A DNA stretch of 45,610 nucleotides from an uncultured Lachnospiraceae bacterium. GTDB lineage: Bacteria; Bacillota; Clostridia; Lachnospirales; Lachnospiraceae. Below, piece after piece: positions 26,598 to 35,126 of the stretch; the first letter of the stretch is position 1; the number at the start of each line of letters is the position of its first letter. Where the stretch lies: positions 1 through 45,610 of the forward strand of contig CAJUSK010000003.1 of the NCBI GenBank assembly GCA_910589075.1. The letters run 5' to 3'. A program made the translations under genes and the position numbers. Below the pieces are notes generated by a model that was not told the origin of the DNA, ran no database searches, and worked only from the letters and a program-made list of their open reading frames with translations.

Positions 26598-27893
26598 ATG
26601 ATCAATACGGAAAAAGAGTGGATTACATACTTACAGGATAAAGAAAACCTGTATCTGTATGGAGCAGGCAAGCGGGCACAGTACTGCCTGTATTACTGTA
26701 AAAAGAGCGGAATCAAAGTCGACGGGCTGCTGGTATCCCACCGGGCACATAATCCTCTGGAAAAAGAGGGGCTGCCGGTTCTGGCGCTGGATGAACTGGA
26801 TGAGACAGGCCTGGCGGCATCAGACCTGCATGTGGTGGTGACACTGGCCGGAGGTATGAAACAGTGGCTGGATGAATTCTGCCAGATGCCGCATTTTAAA
26901 AGTCTGCTGTTTATCTCTGACCGGTTGTACAGTGAATGGAACCGCCGGACACTGCAATACCGCTATGAGGATAAACAGAACAGATACCGTCTGGAAGTGG
27001 AATACCCGGAAATGGAGCCGGAACAGGGGCTGGTTGTGGAGCGGGCAAGCGGACAGGCCATTCTGCGGCTGCCGCTGCATGCCCGCCAGGGCATGTTACA
27101 GCCGTTGCTGGATTTCGGAACCCGGAAAGAATTTGAACGGGAATTTGGTCCGCTGCGGCTTGTACCAAAAGTAACAGGCGATGGCATTACCTCTCTGGCA
27201 GCAAAACAGGAGAAAATTGAAATCTATGTTGCCACAAGTCATATGGACAAAGCCAGGGCCGAAGAGATACGCCAGGGTGCGTATCTGCCGATTCAGGTGG
27301 GTGCCAGCCTGACGGATGTCCGGAAAGGATGCCTGACAGATCATACAGGGGACCATATATCCCACAGAAACCGGGACTACTGCGAATGCACAGGTCTGTA
27401 CTGGATCTGGAAAAATACATCCGGACAGGCATATGTGGGACTTGCCCATTACCGTCGCCGTCTGAAACTGGATGACGGAAGTGTGGCTTATATAAAAGAG
27501 CAGGGGATTGATCTGGTGGTGGGGCATCCTCAGTTTGAGATGGAAACCATCCGGGAATTTTTTGCAAGGTATATTTACTCTCGGGACTGGACCCTGCTAA
27601 AAGAGGTTGTGTGCGGATATGACAGGGGATATGCGGACTGTTTTGCACGTTATGAAGAAGGTCACTTTTATTTTCCGTGTAATGTGGCTTTATGGAAGCG
27701 GGAATGGTTTGATCGGTATTGCCGGTTTGCTTTTGATGTGGCTTCACAGATAGACACTTTTTATCAGGAAAGAGGGATATTACGGGAAGACCGTTATATG
27801 GGCTATTTGTTTGAACAGCTTTCCACACTTTTTATTATGCGCCATAATCAGGATATCAGGACGGCATGTACACAGATTCGATGGATTGTCTGA
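26598..27893 (+). CDS. DUF4422 glycosyltransferase with N-terminal Rossmann-like module
   Basis: The 431-residue protein begins with a module (NLYLYGAGKRAQYCLYYC, residues about 16-115, then LHVVVTLAGG). A linker to about residue 205 has no recognised motif. DUF4422 spans about 208-428: EIYVATSHMDKA, IQVGASLTD, CECTGLYWIWKN, YVGLAHYRRRL and PCNVALWKREWFDRYC. DUF4422 proteins are putative glycosyltransferases of capsule loci. AAGGTGG precedes the start, 15 nt after the activase stop, so expression is likely linked to the glycyl radical genes. Confidence 0.88.
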   Translation: MINTEKEWITYLQDKENLYLYGAGKRAQYCLYYCKKSGIKVDGLLVSHRAHNPLEKEGLPVLALDELDETGLAASDLHVVVTLAGGMKQWLDEFCQMPHFKSLLFISDRLYSEWNRRTLQYRYEDKQNRYRLEVEYPEMEPEQGLVVERASGQAILRLPLHARQGMLQPLLDFGTRKEFEREFGPLRLVPKVTGDGITSLAAKQEKIEIYVATSHMDKARAEEIRQGAYLPIQVGASLTDVRKGCLTDHTGDHISHRNRDYCECTGLYWIWKNTSGQAYVGLAHYRRRLKLDDGSVAYIKEQGIDLVVGHPQFEMETIREFFARYIYSRDWTLLKEVVCGYDRGYADCFARYEEGHFYFPCNVALWKREWFDRYCRFAFDVASQIDTFYQERGILREDRYMGYLFEQLSTLFIMRHNQDIRTACTQIRWIV

Positions 27894-27905
27894 CAGGAGG
27901 GACGA

Positions 27906-30164
27906 ATGGATACGGAAAAGGAAATTGTCAGGGAGATTCCCAAAGGACTCTTAAAATGGTATGATTTTCGGAAAAACAGCCGGGCCCTGTATGTAGGGAC
28001 AGAGGAAGAAGAACTGGCGGAAATGTTCCGGGAAATGCATGTGGAGACGGATTGTGTGTCTTTGCAGCAGACGATGGACAGAGACTGGCAGGAATGCCAT
28101 AAGGGAGTATATGATTACATTATCTGTATTCTGCGCCTGGAAGAACAGAGACAGCCTGTGAGATGCCTGCAGGCCTGGCGTCCTCTGCTTGGCAGCAAAG
28201 GCAGGCTTTTGCTGGGAATGAATAATCGTCTGGGTCTGCGCTATTTCTGCGGAGACCGTGATCCTTATACCAATCGAAATTTTGACGGTATAGAAGATTA
28301 CCGGAGAGTGGATTTGGATGATGAGAAAATTTTCCGGGGACGGTGCTACAGTTACAGAGAAATTATGGATATGCTCAGGGAGTCCGGCTGGACATTTTGT
28401 AAGACCTGGTCGGTTTTACCGGATTTGAAACACCCCCAGTTAATCTATGCCCAGGACAGCCTTCCCAATGAGGAATTGTCCAGCCGCCTGTTTCCGATGT
28501 ATCATTGCCGTCAGACTATTTTTCTTGAGGAAGAATCTCTGTATACGGAACTGGCTGCCAATGGTCTGTTTCATGGGATGGCAAACGCATATCTGCTGGA
28601 ATGCCCCCTGGAGGATGGATTTTGTGATGTCAGCCATGTAACCCTTACACTGGAGCGAGGCAGAGAAAATGCATGTATGACTGTGATCCGTGGAAAAGAG
28701 AGTGTGGAAAAGAGGGCTTTTTCCCCGGAAGGTGAGGTGCGCCTTGCAGCGATGACTGAGTATGTGGCTGACCTGAAAGCCCATGGGATCCGGGTGCTGG
28801 ATACCCGGCTGGAGGACCATGTTTTAAAGACGCCCTTTATGCAGGCAAAGACAGCTCAGGTCTATTTAAAAGGACTGTTGAAGCGGGACAAGGAAGCCTT
28901 TATTGCGGAAATGGATCGACTCAAAGATATGATTCTGCATTCTTCAGACTGGGTGTCCGAGAACCAGGAGGACGGACAGGGCGTGATTTTAAAGAAGGGG
29001 TATCTGGATCTTGTCCCCCTGAACTGTTTTTATGAAAATGGAGAATATATCTTTTATGACCAGGAATTCTGTGTGGAAAACTGTCCGGCAAATGTAATCA
29101 TTTTGCGGATGATTTGTACATTGTACTATGGCAATGTGGAAATGGAACTTTTGCTGCCCAGTCCTTTTTTCATGGAACGGTATGGATTGATGGAAAAGAT
29201 TGGGCTGTGGAGAGAAAAAGAACTGGCGTTTTTACACGATCTGCGAAAAGAAAAAGAGTTACAGCATTACCACAGACAAAACAGAAGAGATTCCGGTATG
29301 CTGGTCAAAAACAGGAAGCGGATGAATTTTTCCGCAACAGATTATCAGAGGCTGTTTGTGGACATTTTCCGCAATGCGGATACAAGAAAGCTGATTCTCT
29401 TTGGCTCCGGGAAGTATGCGGCGCAGTTTCTGGCAATTTACAGGCATGAATACCCGGTATACAGAATTGTGGACAACAATCCCGTGCGGCAGGGACAGGA
29501 GATGGAGGGAATTCAGATTGAATCTCCCCGGCTGTTGGAGAGCCTGGCCATCGGGGAATATAAAGTTCTGATCTGTGTTAAAAATTACTTTGGCATTATC
29601 GAACAGCTTGAGGAGATGGGAATCCGGGAATACAGCGTGTATGAGCCGGATGGAGATTACCCCAGAGAGCGGAAAAGCGCTGTGGTGAAAGCAGGCGGGC
29701 CAGAGACGGAAAGGGAAGAAGTACAGACGAAAAAGTTTCATGTGGGATATATTGCCGGAGTATTTGACTTATTCCATGTGGGGCATCTGAATATGTTCAA
29801 GAGGGCGAAAGAACAGTGTGAGTATTTGATTGTAGGCGTTGTGACAGATGAACGGGCGGAGCGGATCAAGGGACGTCGCCCGGTGATACCATTTGACGAG
29901 CGTGCGGAATTGGTGCGATCCTGCCGCTATGTGGATGAGGCGGTGGAAATTCCCACTGATTACGGAAATACAAGGGATGCATACAGGTTGTACCATTTTG
30001 ACTGTCAGTTTTCCGGAAACGATCATATAGATGATCCGCACTGGATTGCGGAAAAGAAGTTTCTGGAAGAAAACGGTGCGGAACTGGTCTATTTCCCCTA
30101 TACGGAGGGGACGAGTTCCACAAAGATACGGGCGTTGATTGAGAAAGAGACGAAAGGTGTCTGA
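27906..30164 (+). CDS. Multidomain protein: methyltransferase-like, kinase-like, Rossmann-like module, TagD-like cytidylyltransferase
   Basis: The 752-residue protein is a mosaic. Residues 1-200 look like a decayed class I methyltransferase (ALYVGTEEEE instead of a glycine-rich loop, YDYIICILRL, GRLLLGMNNRLGLRY). Residues about 200-420 resemble a degenerate kinase fold: Asp368 and Asn373 in YLDLVPLNCFY fit DxxxxN, and Asp385 in FYDQEF fits the metal-binding DxE. Residues about 494-590 are the module (LILFGSGKYAAQFLAIY, YRIVDNNP). Residues 611-750 are a GCT/TagD-type cytidylyltransferase: AGVFDLFHVGHLNMFKRAKE with His624 and His627, and EGTSSTKIRAL near the end. It likely makes a CDP-alcohol and may couple that to transfer. 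AGGAGGG precedes the start. Confidence 0.82.
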   Translation: MDTEKEIVREIPKGLLKWYDFRKNSRALYVGTEEEELAEMFREMHVETDCVSLQQTMDRDWQECHKGVYDYIICILRLEEQRQPVRCLQAWRPLLGSKGRLLLGMNNRLGLRYFCGDRDPYTNRNFDGIEDYRRVDLDDEKIFRGRCYSYREIMDMLRESGWTFCKTWSVLPDLKHPQLIYAQDSLPNEELSSRLFPMYHCRQTIFLEEESLYTELAANGLFHGMANAYLLECPLEDGFCDVSHVTLTLERGRENACMTVIRGKESVEKRAFSPEGEVRLAAMTEYVADLKAHGIRVLDTRLEDHVLKTPFMQAKTAQVYLKGLLKRDKEAFIAEMDRLKDMILHSSDWVSENQEDGQGVILKKGYLDLVPLNCFYENGEYIFYDQEFCVENCPANVIILRMICTLYYGNVEMELLLPSPFFMERYGLMEKIGLWREKELAFLHDLRKEKELQHYHRQNRRDSGMLVKNRKRMNFSATDYQRLFVDIFRNADTRKLILFGSGKYAAQFLAIYRHEYPVYRIVDNNPVRQGQEMEGIQIESPRLLESLAIGEYKVLICVKNYFGIIEQLEEMGIREYSVYEPDGDYPRERKSAVVKAGGPETEREEVQTKKFHVGYIAGVFDLFHVGHLNMFKRAKEQCEYLIVGVVTDERAERIKGRRPVIPFDERAELVRSCRYVDEAVEIPTDYGNTRDAYRLYHFDCQFSGNDHIDDPHWIAEKKFLEENGAELVYFPYTEGTSSTKIRALIEKETKGV

Positions 30165-30181
30165 AAGAGAGAGGATTGTCT

Positions 30182-31504
30182 ATGGAAATTATCTGTAATC
30201 CGTCGGGCATTGTGGATGTCCGATATCCCGGACAAGGCATGCAGGATATCATGGGCGCCGGATTTGAGAATATTTTACTGAGTATGGTCATTGCGTGTTC
30301 GGGTCGTGAGCTGGAAGAAGCAGGGGAGACACAGGTCGGTGAAGGCCAAAGGGCGCGAAGCAGGATGGAAGCGAAAGCGCGGGAGCAGAGAGATATATGG
30401 AAAATGGCTGTGTGGGGAAATACCGTGAATGTGGCGGAGAAGCCCTGGGAATTGTGTAACTGTATGCGGCCTGTTGCAAAACGGTATAGGAATACAGGTC
30501 TGCATATATCGGTGATCCGGGCGCCTCATCAGGACATTGGCACAGAACGGACTGATCAGACCAGTCTGTTGTCAGAGCTTGCACTTGAGAGCATCCGGTT
30601 CTGTAAAGAAACTGGCTGTCGGTATCTGATTGTTAAGCCCTTGTCTCTGGGAAATAACAGAAAGGAACTGTGGGAGATAAACAGGAAATTTTATATGGGC
30701 CTGGCCGATGCGGCACGGGAAAATCATGTGATGATTCTGCTGGAAAATCAGTACCGGAATATAAAAGGGCATCTGGTACGGGGAATTTGCTGTGATCCCG
30801 GAGAGACTGCCGTCTGGCTGGATGCGCTCAATCAGGAGGCGGGCGGAGAACTGTTTGGCTTCTGCATGGATACAGTCACATGCAGTTTGTGCGGACAGGA
30901 TATGCATGAATTTATAGTGTCATTGGGAAGCAGAATCAAAGCGGTTACGTTGCGGGAATGCGATGGTTATAAATATGGAGCCATGCTGCCCTTTACTTGT
31001 GTGCCAGGCGGCCAGTCGGCGATGGATTGGCTGGGGGTGATCCGGGGGCTTAGGGAAACCGGATTTGACGGGAAGCTGATACTGGACTTTGGGCATACCG
31101 TTTCCGCTTTTTCACCCTTTTTACGCCCACAGGTGGTACGTCTCGCCAAAAGTGTGGGTGAATATTTCCGGTGGCAGATAGAAATAGAAGCCCTTTTGAA
31201 AAAGTATGATTCCATCGTCTTGTTTGGAGCGGGGAATATGTGCCGGAATTATATGCACTGTTATGGGGACAAATATCCGCCCCTGTTTACCTGTGACAAT
31301 CATCCGGATTTGTGGGGAAGGGAGTTCTGCGGCCTGACGGTGAAAAATCCGGAAGCGTTAAAAGAAGTGCCAAAGGGATGCGGTGTATTTATCTGCAATA
31401 TCTATTACCGGGAAATTGAGGCACAGCTTAGGGAGATGGGAATAGAGAATATAGAATATTTCAATGATGAATATATGCCTGCCTTTGAGGCGGGGGAGAG
31501 GTGA
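30182..31504 (+). CDS. TIM-barrel sugar isomerase/epimerase-like protein with C-terminal Rossmann-like module
   Basis: ATG 30182 is preferred over TTG 30176, giving 440 residues. Residues about 1-335 resemble xylose isomerase-like TIM barrels: CRYLIVKPLSLGN, VMILLENQYRN with a metal-type glutamate, FGFCMDTVTCSLCGQDMHEF, IKAVTLRECDGYKYG and KLILDFGHTV. These parallel the metal-site segments of the protein at 5349. Residues about 342-440 are the module with an intact loop, SIVLFGAGNMCRNYM, and LFTCDNHPD. It is the last gene of the long glycan block; its stop faces the CYTH stop across 3 nt. The reaction is unknown. Confidence 0.8.
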   Translation: MEIICNPSGIVDVRYPGQGMQDIMGAGFENILLSMVIACSGRELEEAGETQVGEGQRARSRMEAKAREQRDIWKMAVWGNTVNVAEKPWELCNCMRPVAKRYRNTGLHISVIRAPHQDIGTERTDQTSLLSELALESIRFCKETGCRYLIVKPLSLGNNRKELWEINRKFYMGLADAARENHVMILLENQYRNIKGHLVRGICCDPGETAVWLDALNQEAGGELFGFCMDTVTCSLCGQDMHEFIVSLGSRIKAVTLRECDGYKYGAMLPFTCVPGGQSAMDWLGVIRGLRETGFDGKLILDFGHTVSAFSPFLRPQVVRLAKSVGEYFRWQIEIEALLKKYDSIVLFGAGNMCRNYMHCYGDKYPPLFTCDNHPDLWGREFCGLTVKNPEALKEVPKGCGVFICNIYYREIEAQLREMGIENIEYFNDEYMPAFEAGER

Positions 31505-31507
31505 TCG

Positions 31508-31957
31508 TTAACGCACCTCTTTCCCTGCCAGATAAGAATTATGGTAAGCCGGATCATATGTCACATCCTCCAGAAACCATGCGGGAGGTGTAAAACGCCG
31601 TGCTTCCTCTTCGGATGTAAACTCCACTTCTGCAATGATCAGCGGTGCAAAGGGCGCATCAAATACATCCAGTTCGATTGTATGCCCTTCATACGGAATC
31701 AGGTACCGTTTCTTGGAAATGATATTTCCGTCACATTTTGGCAGCAGGTGCAGATAGCTGTCCCGATCCAGGGGCAGATTATATTCTTCCCTTGCCAGCA
31801 TTCCCTTTCCTTTATAAGTGAGGTAAAACTGTTCATCTTCCCTGCGGATACGCACCACAGGCTCTGTATTCAGATAGGCCTGTTCCAACAGCTTGCAGGG
31901 ATAGTCTGAAAGCCGTTGTGGCAACGTTTTCACAGTAAATTTTCTTTCGATTTCCAT
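31508..31957 (-). CDS. CYTH domain protein (triphosphate tunnel metalloenzyme family)
   Basis: The start is set at the ATG whose complement ends at 31957, with GGAGG 9 nt upstream, giving 149 residues. MEIERKFTV is the ExExK signature at the very N terminus. VVRIRREDEQFYLTYKGKG supplies alternating basic residues of the tunnel, and ELDVFDAPFAPLIIAEVEF the acidic metal-binding strands. CYTH proteins hydrolyse triphosphates (inorganic or nucleotide) or, rarely, act as class IV adenylate cyclases. The gene is convergent with the glycan operon with only 3 nt between stops. It appears to be a housekeeping gene bordering the cluster. Confidence 0.9.
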   Translation of the reverse strand: MEIERKFTVKTLPQRLSDYPCKLLEQAYLNTEPVVRIRREDEQFYLTYKGKGMLAREEYNLPLDRDSYLHLLPKCDGNIISKKRYLIPYEGHTIELDVFDAPFAPLIIAEVEFTSEEEARRFTPPAWFLEDVTYDPAYHNSYLAGKEVR

Positions 31958-32169
31958 ATAGGATATCCTCCGGTTTGTAGTTTGTGCAGTGCAGGATTCA
32001 TATGCGTATGGGAAATTCCATGTACACACCTGTTTGCTGTTATATACAAGGATACCTTCCGGCCGTGAAGTGCAGATGCCGTGTATATAAAATCCGGTAA
32101 ACAGGTTTTTTGCACTGGGCTGAGAAATGACTGGATACTTAGAGCGTGTTTGAAAATTCAATATACTTT

Positions 32170-32198
32170 AGTGTACCATTTCAATTTTATAAAAACAA
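32170..32198 (-). promoter_or_regulatory. Possible promoter for the CYTH gene
   Basis: On the minus strand TTGTTT (complement of 32193-32198) and TACACT (complement of 32170-32175) are separated by 17 nt. This would give a leader of about 200 nt before the CYTH start. Both boxes deviate from consensus, so this is a weak call. Confidence 0.3.
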
Positions 32199-32222
32199 TC
32201 CCCCATAAATTAAAATATGTGA

Positions 32223-32355
32223 TATAATGAAGTGCGCTGATGCGCACGCAGGTCGTAAGGAAACCTCCCGCCAGGGCGGGCCCCTCCTTGCGACAAATTA
32301 TAATGAAGTGCGCTGATGCGCACAAGGGTCATTGGGAAACTTCCTTATGACAAAT
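32223..32355 (+). repeat. Two imperfect tandem hairpin-repeat units upstream of the DJ-1 gene
   Basis: The 25 nt segment 32223-32247 recurs exactly at 32299-32323, 76 nt apart. It begins with TATAATGAA and contains the inverted repeat GTGCGC-TGAT-GCGCAC. Each copy is followed by a second hairpin that ends in GACAAAT: a strong one at 32252-32294 (GTCGTAAGGA pairing with TCCTTGCGAC, with an inner CCCGCC/GGCGGG stem), and a shorter one at 32329-32351 (GTCAT..GGAA with TTCC..ATGAC). Each unit opens with a consensus -10 hexamer TATAAT but no -35 box is visible. This could be a small dispersed repeat or a structured leader. Confidence 0.7.
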
Positions 32356-32387
32356 TGCTCTATTATGAAAGAAAGGTGGACTTTGAA

Positions 32388-32939
32388 ATGAGCAAAGTAA
32401 GTATCTTTTTTGCGGAAGGCTTCGAGGAGATAGAAGCGCTGACTGTTGTGGATTTGCTGCGGCGTTGCGGGATAGAGGCAGAGATGGTATCCATAACGGG
32501 AAGCCTGACCGTAACCAGTTCTCATAAGGTATGCGTTACGATGGACAAACTGTTTGAAGAAACAGATTTTTCTGAAACGGATATGCTCGTTTTACCGGGT
32601 GGTATGCCGGGGACCAGAAATCTGGAGGCATATGAACCCCTGATGAAACTTGTGGATGAATTCTATGAAAATGGCAAATATGTGACGGCGATCTGTGCTG
32701 CGCCCAGTATCCTGGGACACAGGGGGATGCTGAAAGGAAGGCGGGCATGCTCTTTCCCGGAATTTGAAAGTCATCTGGAAGGCGCAGAAGTCACACATAA
32801 CAGTGTGGAAATTGCGGGCAATATCATCACTGCCAGAGGCATGGGCTGTGCCATTGACTTTGGGCTGGCGATTGTAACTGCTTTTCAGGGGAAAGAGGCG
32901 GCAGATGCCCTGGCGGATAAAATCGTGTATCAAAAATAA
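32388..32939 (+). CDS. DJ-1/PfpI family protein
   Basis: The start is ATG 32388 behind AAAGGTGG, giving 183 residues, the usual family length. Diagnostic segments are SIFFAEGFEEIEALTVVDLL with the conserved glutamate, LVLPGGMPGTRNL, and the nucleophile elbow VTAICAAPSILGHRG with the reactive cysteine. NIITARGMGCAIDFGLAIV closes the domain. Bacterial DJ-1 relatives (YajL/ThiJ type) act in protein or metabolite repair or in stress responses. The DUF1287 gene follows immediately. No link to the glycan genes is evident. Confidence 0.92.
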   Translation: MSKVSIFFAEGFEEIEALTVVDLLRRCGIEAEMVSITGSLTVTSSHKVCVTMDKLFEETDFSETDMLVLPGGMPGTRNLEAYEPLMKLVDEFYENGKYVTAICAAPSILGHRGMLKGRRACSFPEFESHLEGAEVTHNSVEIAGNIITARGMGCAIDFGLAIVTAFQGKEAADALADKIVYQK

Positions 32940-32957
32940 ATGGATATGGAAGATGGG

Positions 32958-33638
32958 ATGAACAAGCCTTGTAAAAAGCGAACATCCCCGGCGCTGGTTG
33001 TTCTGTGCCTGTTTATGGCAGGCATTGGTCTGCTGTTTTTGCTGTATCTGGCATACAGATGGAATGTGATCCCGCATACATCCTATGACAGTGCGGACTT
33101 TGGAATTGAAAATTTTCGGAGCAGCCATGATCAGGACAAAGATGGAGTGGATGACCAGACTGATATTCTGGAAAGTGCCAGAGCCTATACGGCCACAAAC
33201 CCGAAATATAAAAGCCGGTATTATGAAGGCGGTTATCCGGATGACGGATATGGCGTATGTACGGATGTGGTTGCTTTTGCACTGCGGGGAGCAGGCTATG
33301 ATCTGATGGAACTGGTGGATGAGGATATTGCCTTGCATCCGCTGGAATACGACATAGATGAAGCGGATAAAAATATTGATTTTCGCCGCGTGCGCAATCT
33401 GCGCGTTTATCTGGAGCATCACGGAATCGCCCTGACAACGGACCTTAGTGAAATCGAAGCGTGGCAGGGCGGTGATATTGTTGTGTTCCGCAAACATATT
33501 GGCATTGTGTCCGACCGCAGGAATAAAAAAGGGATTCCCTTTGTGATTCATCATGCCAATCCCGTCCAGTTCGGATACGAAGAAGATATTCTGGAAACCT
33601 GGGGAGAGATTGTGGGACATTACCGTATAAGCGAGTAA
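32958..33638 (+). CDS. DUF1287 protein, membrane-anchored
   Basis: ATG 32958 has GGAAG 5 nt upstream; ATGs at 32940 and 32946 are in-frame alternatives. The 226-residue product has a short basic start and one hydrophobic segment (PALVVLCLFMAGIGLLFLLY), so it is probably anchored with the rest outside. The DUF1287 core shows YGVCTDVVAFALRGAGYDL with a conserved cysteine, a later GDIVVFRKHIGIVSD with a histidine, and VIHHANP, an arrangement like NlpC/P60-type papain-fold peptidases. A cell-envelope hydrolase role is plausible but unproven. An acidic DQDKDGVDDQTD stretch near the start resembles a calcium-binding loop. Confidence 0.85.
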   Translation: MNKPCKKRTSPALVVLCLFMAGIGLLFLLYLAYRWNVIPHTSYDSADFGIENFRSSHDQDKDGVDDQTDILESARAYTATNPKYKSRYYEGGYPDDGYGVCTDVVAFALRGAGYDLMELVDEDIALHPLEYDIDEADKNIDFRRVRNLRVYLEHHGIALTTDLSEIEAWQGGDIVVFRKHIGIVSDRRNKKGIPFVIHHANPVQFGYEEDILETWGEIVGHYRISE

Positions 33639-33736
33639 ACAGGATGCGGAGCAAATGGGAAATAACGTAAAAGCAATAGGAAGTATGGGATGGGGATTTC
33701 TGTTGTGATAAATATGAATCGGGAGAGGATAAGGTG

Positions 33737-35092
33737 ATGGAGAGAGAGAATTTCGGGTCCCGTCTGGGATTTATACTGGTCAGCGCAGGATGCGCCATAG
33801 GAATCGGAAATGTATGGCGTTTTCCCTTTGTGGCCGGTCAGAATGGCGGGGCTGTTTTTGTGTTGTTTTATCTGTTGTTTCTGGTCTGTATGGGGGTGCC
33901 TGTACTCACGATGGAACTTGCAGTGGGGCGTGCCAGTGGAAAAAGCGCGGTTCTGGGGTACAAAGCATTGGAGAAACAAGGGAGCAAATGGCATATCCAT
34001 GGCTGGTTCTGTATTGCAGGATGCTATCTGCTGATGATGTATTATACGACTGTATCCGGCTGGATGGTCAGCTACTTTTATAAATTTCTGACAGGAACAT
34101 TTGGCGCCGGTATGGATACGGAGTCGGTGGGCGGGGTGTTTGGCGCTATGCTTGCCAGCCCTGGGGAAATGGGAGGCTGGATGGCCGCCACGGTAATGGC
34201 AGGATTTTTGATTTGCAGTTTTGGTCTGCAAAAGGGGCTGGAGCGAATTACGAAGGTGATGATGGCCGCTCTGCTGGTATTGATTGTGATCCTGGCGGTA
34301 CACAGTGTTCTGTTGCCGGGGGCAGGGGAAGGACTTGCCTTTTACCTGATGCCTGACTTGCAGCGGGCCAGAGAGGTGGGGATCGGTACGGTGATCACTT
34401 CCGCAATGAACCAGGCGTTTTTCACACTGAGCCTGGGGATCGGCGCTATGGAGATATTTGGCAGCTATATGTCCAGAGAGCATACGCTGGCGGGAGAGTC
34501 CATGCGCATTTGTGCCCTGGATACCTTTGTGGCGCTGATGGCCGGTATGATTATATTCCCGGCCTGCTTTTCCTTCGGGGTGCAGCCGGACGCAGGTCCT
34601 TCTTTAATTTTTGTGACGCTGCCCAATGTTTTTGTGAATATGTCCGGGGGCCGGATTTGGGGCGCATTGTTTTTCCTGTTTATGACATTTGCCAGCTTTT
34701 CCACGGTAATCGCCGTATTCGAAAATCTGTTGGCCTGCTGTATTGACAATTTTGGCTGGAGCCGGAAAAAGGCCGCATGGCTGAATTGCATTTTTATACT
34801 GATAGCCAGCCTGCCCTGTGTGCTTGGGTATAATCTGTGGAGTGATCTGCATATCATAGGCGCAAGGGATGTGCTGGACAGTGAAGATTTTCTTGTGAGC
34901 AATCTGTTACTGCCGGTGGGTTCCCTGATCTATCTGTTGTTCTGTGTAACCCGATGGGGCTGGGGATTTGATCAATATCTGAAAGAGACCAATACCGGAA
35001 ACGGTCTGCGTCTGCCTGGATGGCTGAAAAAGTATTTCCAGTTTATATTGCCGGCTCTGATTTTGATTATTTTGATTCAGGGGCTGATATAA
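33737..35092 (+). CDS. Sodium-dependent neurotransmitter symporter (NSS/SNF) family transporter
   Basis: The 451-residue membrane protein begins with the diagnostic first helix, FILVSAGCAIGIGNVWRFPF, whose unwound centre binds sodium and substrate in LeuT-like transporters. NGGAVFVLFYLLFLVCMGVP forms helix 2, and further hydrophobic segments make about 11-12 helices. SFSTVIAVFENL matches the sodium site helix 8 region. Bacterial members import amino acids or related compounds with sodium. ATG 33737 is used; a GTG just before it is in frame. A strong terminator follows. Confidence 0.93.
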   Translation: MERENFGSRLGFILVSAGCAIGIGNVWRFPFVAGQNGGAVFVLFYLLFLVCMGVPVLTMELAVGRASGKSAVLGYKALEKQGSKWHIHGWFCIAGCYLLMMYYTTVSGWMVSYFYKFLTGTFGAGMDTESVGGVFGAMLASPGEMGGWMAATVMAGFLICSFGLQKGLERITKVMMAALLVLIVILAVHSVLLPGAGEGLAFYLMPDLQRAREVGIGTVITSAMNQAFFTLSLGIGAMEIFGSYMSREHTLAGESMRICALDTFVALMAGMIIFPACFSFGVQPDAGPSLIFVTLPNVFVNMSGGRIWGALFFLFMTFASFSTVIAVFENLLACCIDNFGWSRKKAAWLNCIFILIASLPCVLGYNLWSDLHIIGARDVLDSEDFLVSNLLLPVGSLIYLLFCVTRWGWGFDQYLKETNTGNGLRLPGWLKKYFQFILPALILIILIQGLI

Positions 35093-35126
35093 ATTTTACC
35101 GGATAGGATGAAAACATTTGAGAGTT

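Larger units (their letters stand above)
31958..32387. other. Intergenic region between divergent CYTH and DJ-1 genes
   Basis: This 430 nt stretch contains no convincing gene. A long open frame continues upstream of the CYTH start on the minus strand but shows no family motif. The right half holds a tandem hairpin repeat (32223-32355), and the AT-rich centre at 32160-32225 probably carries divergent promoters. Confidence 0.6.
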
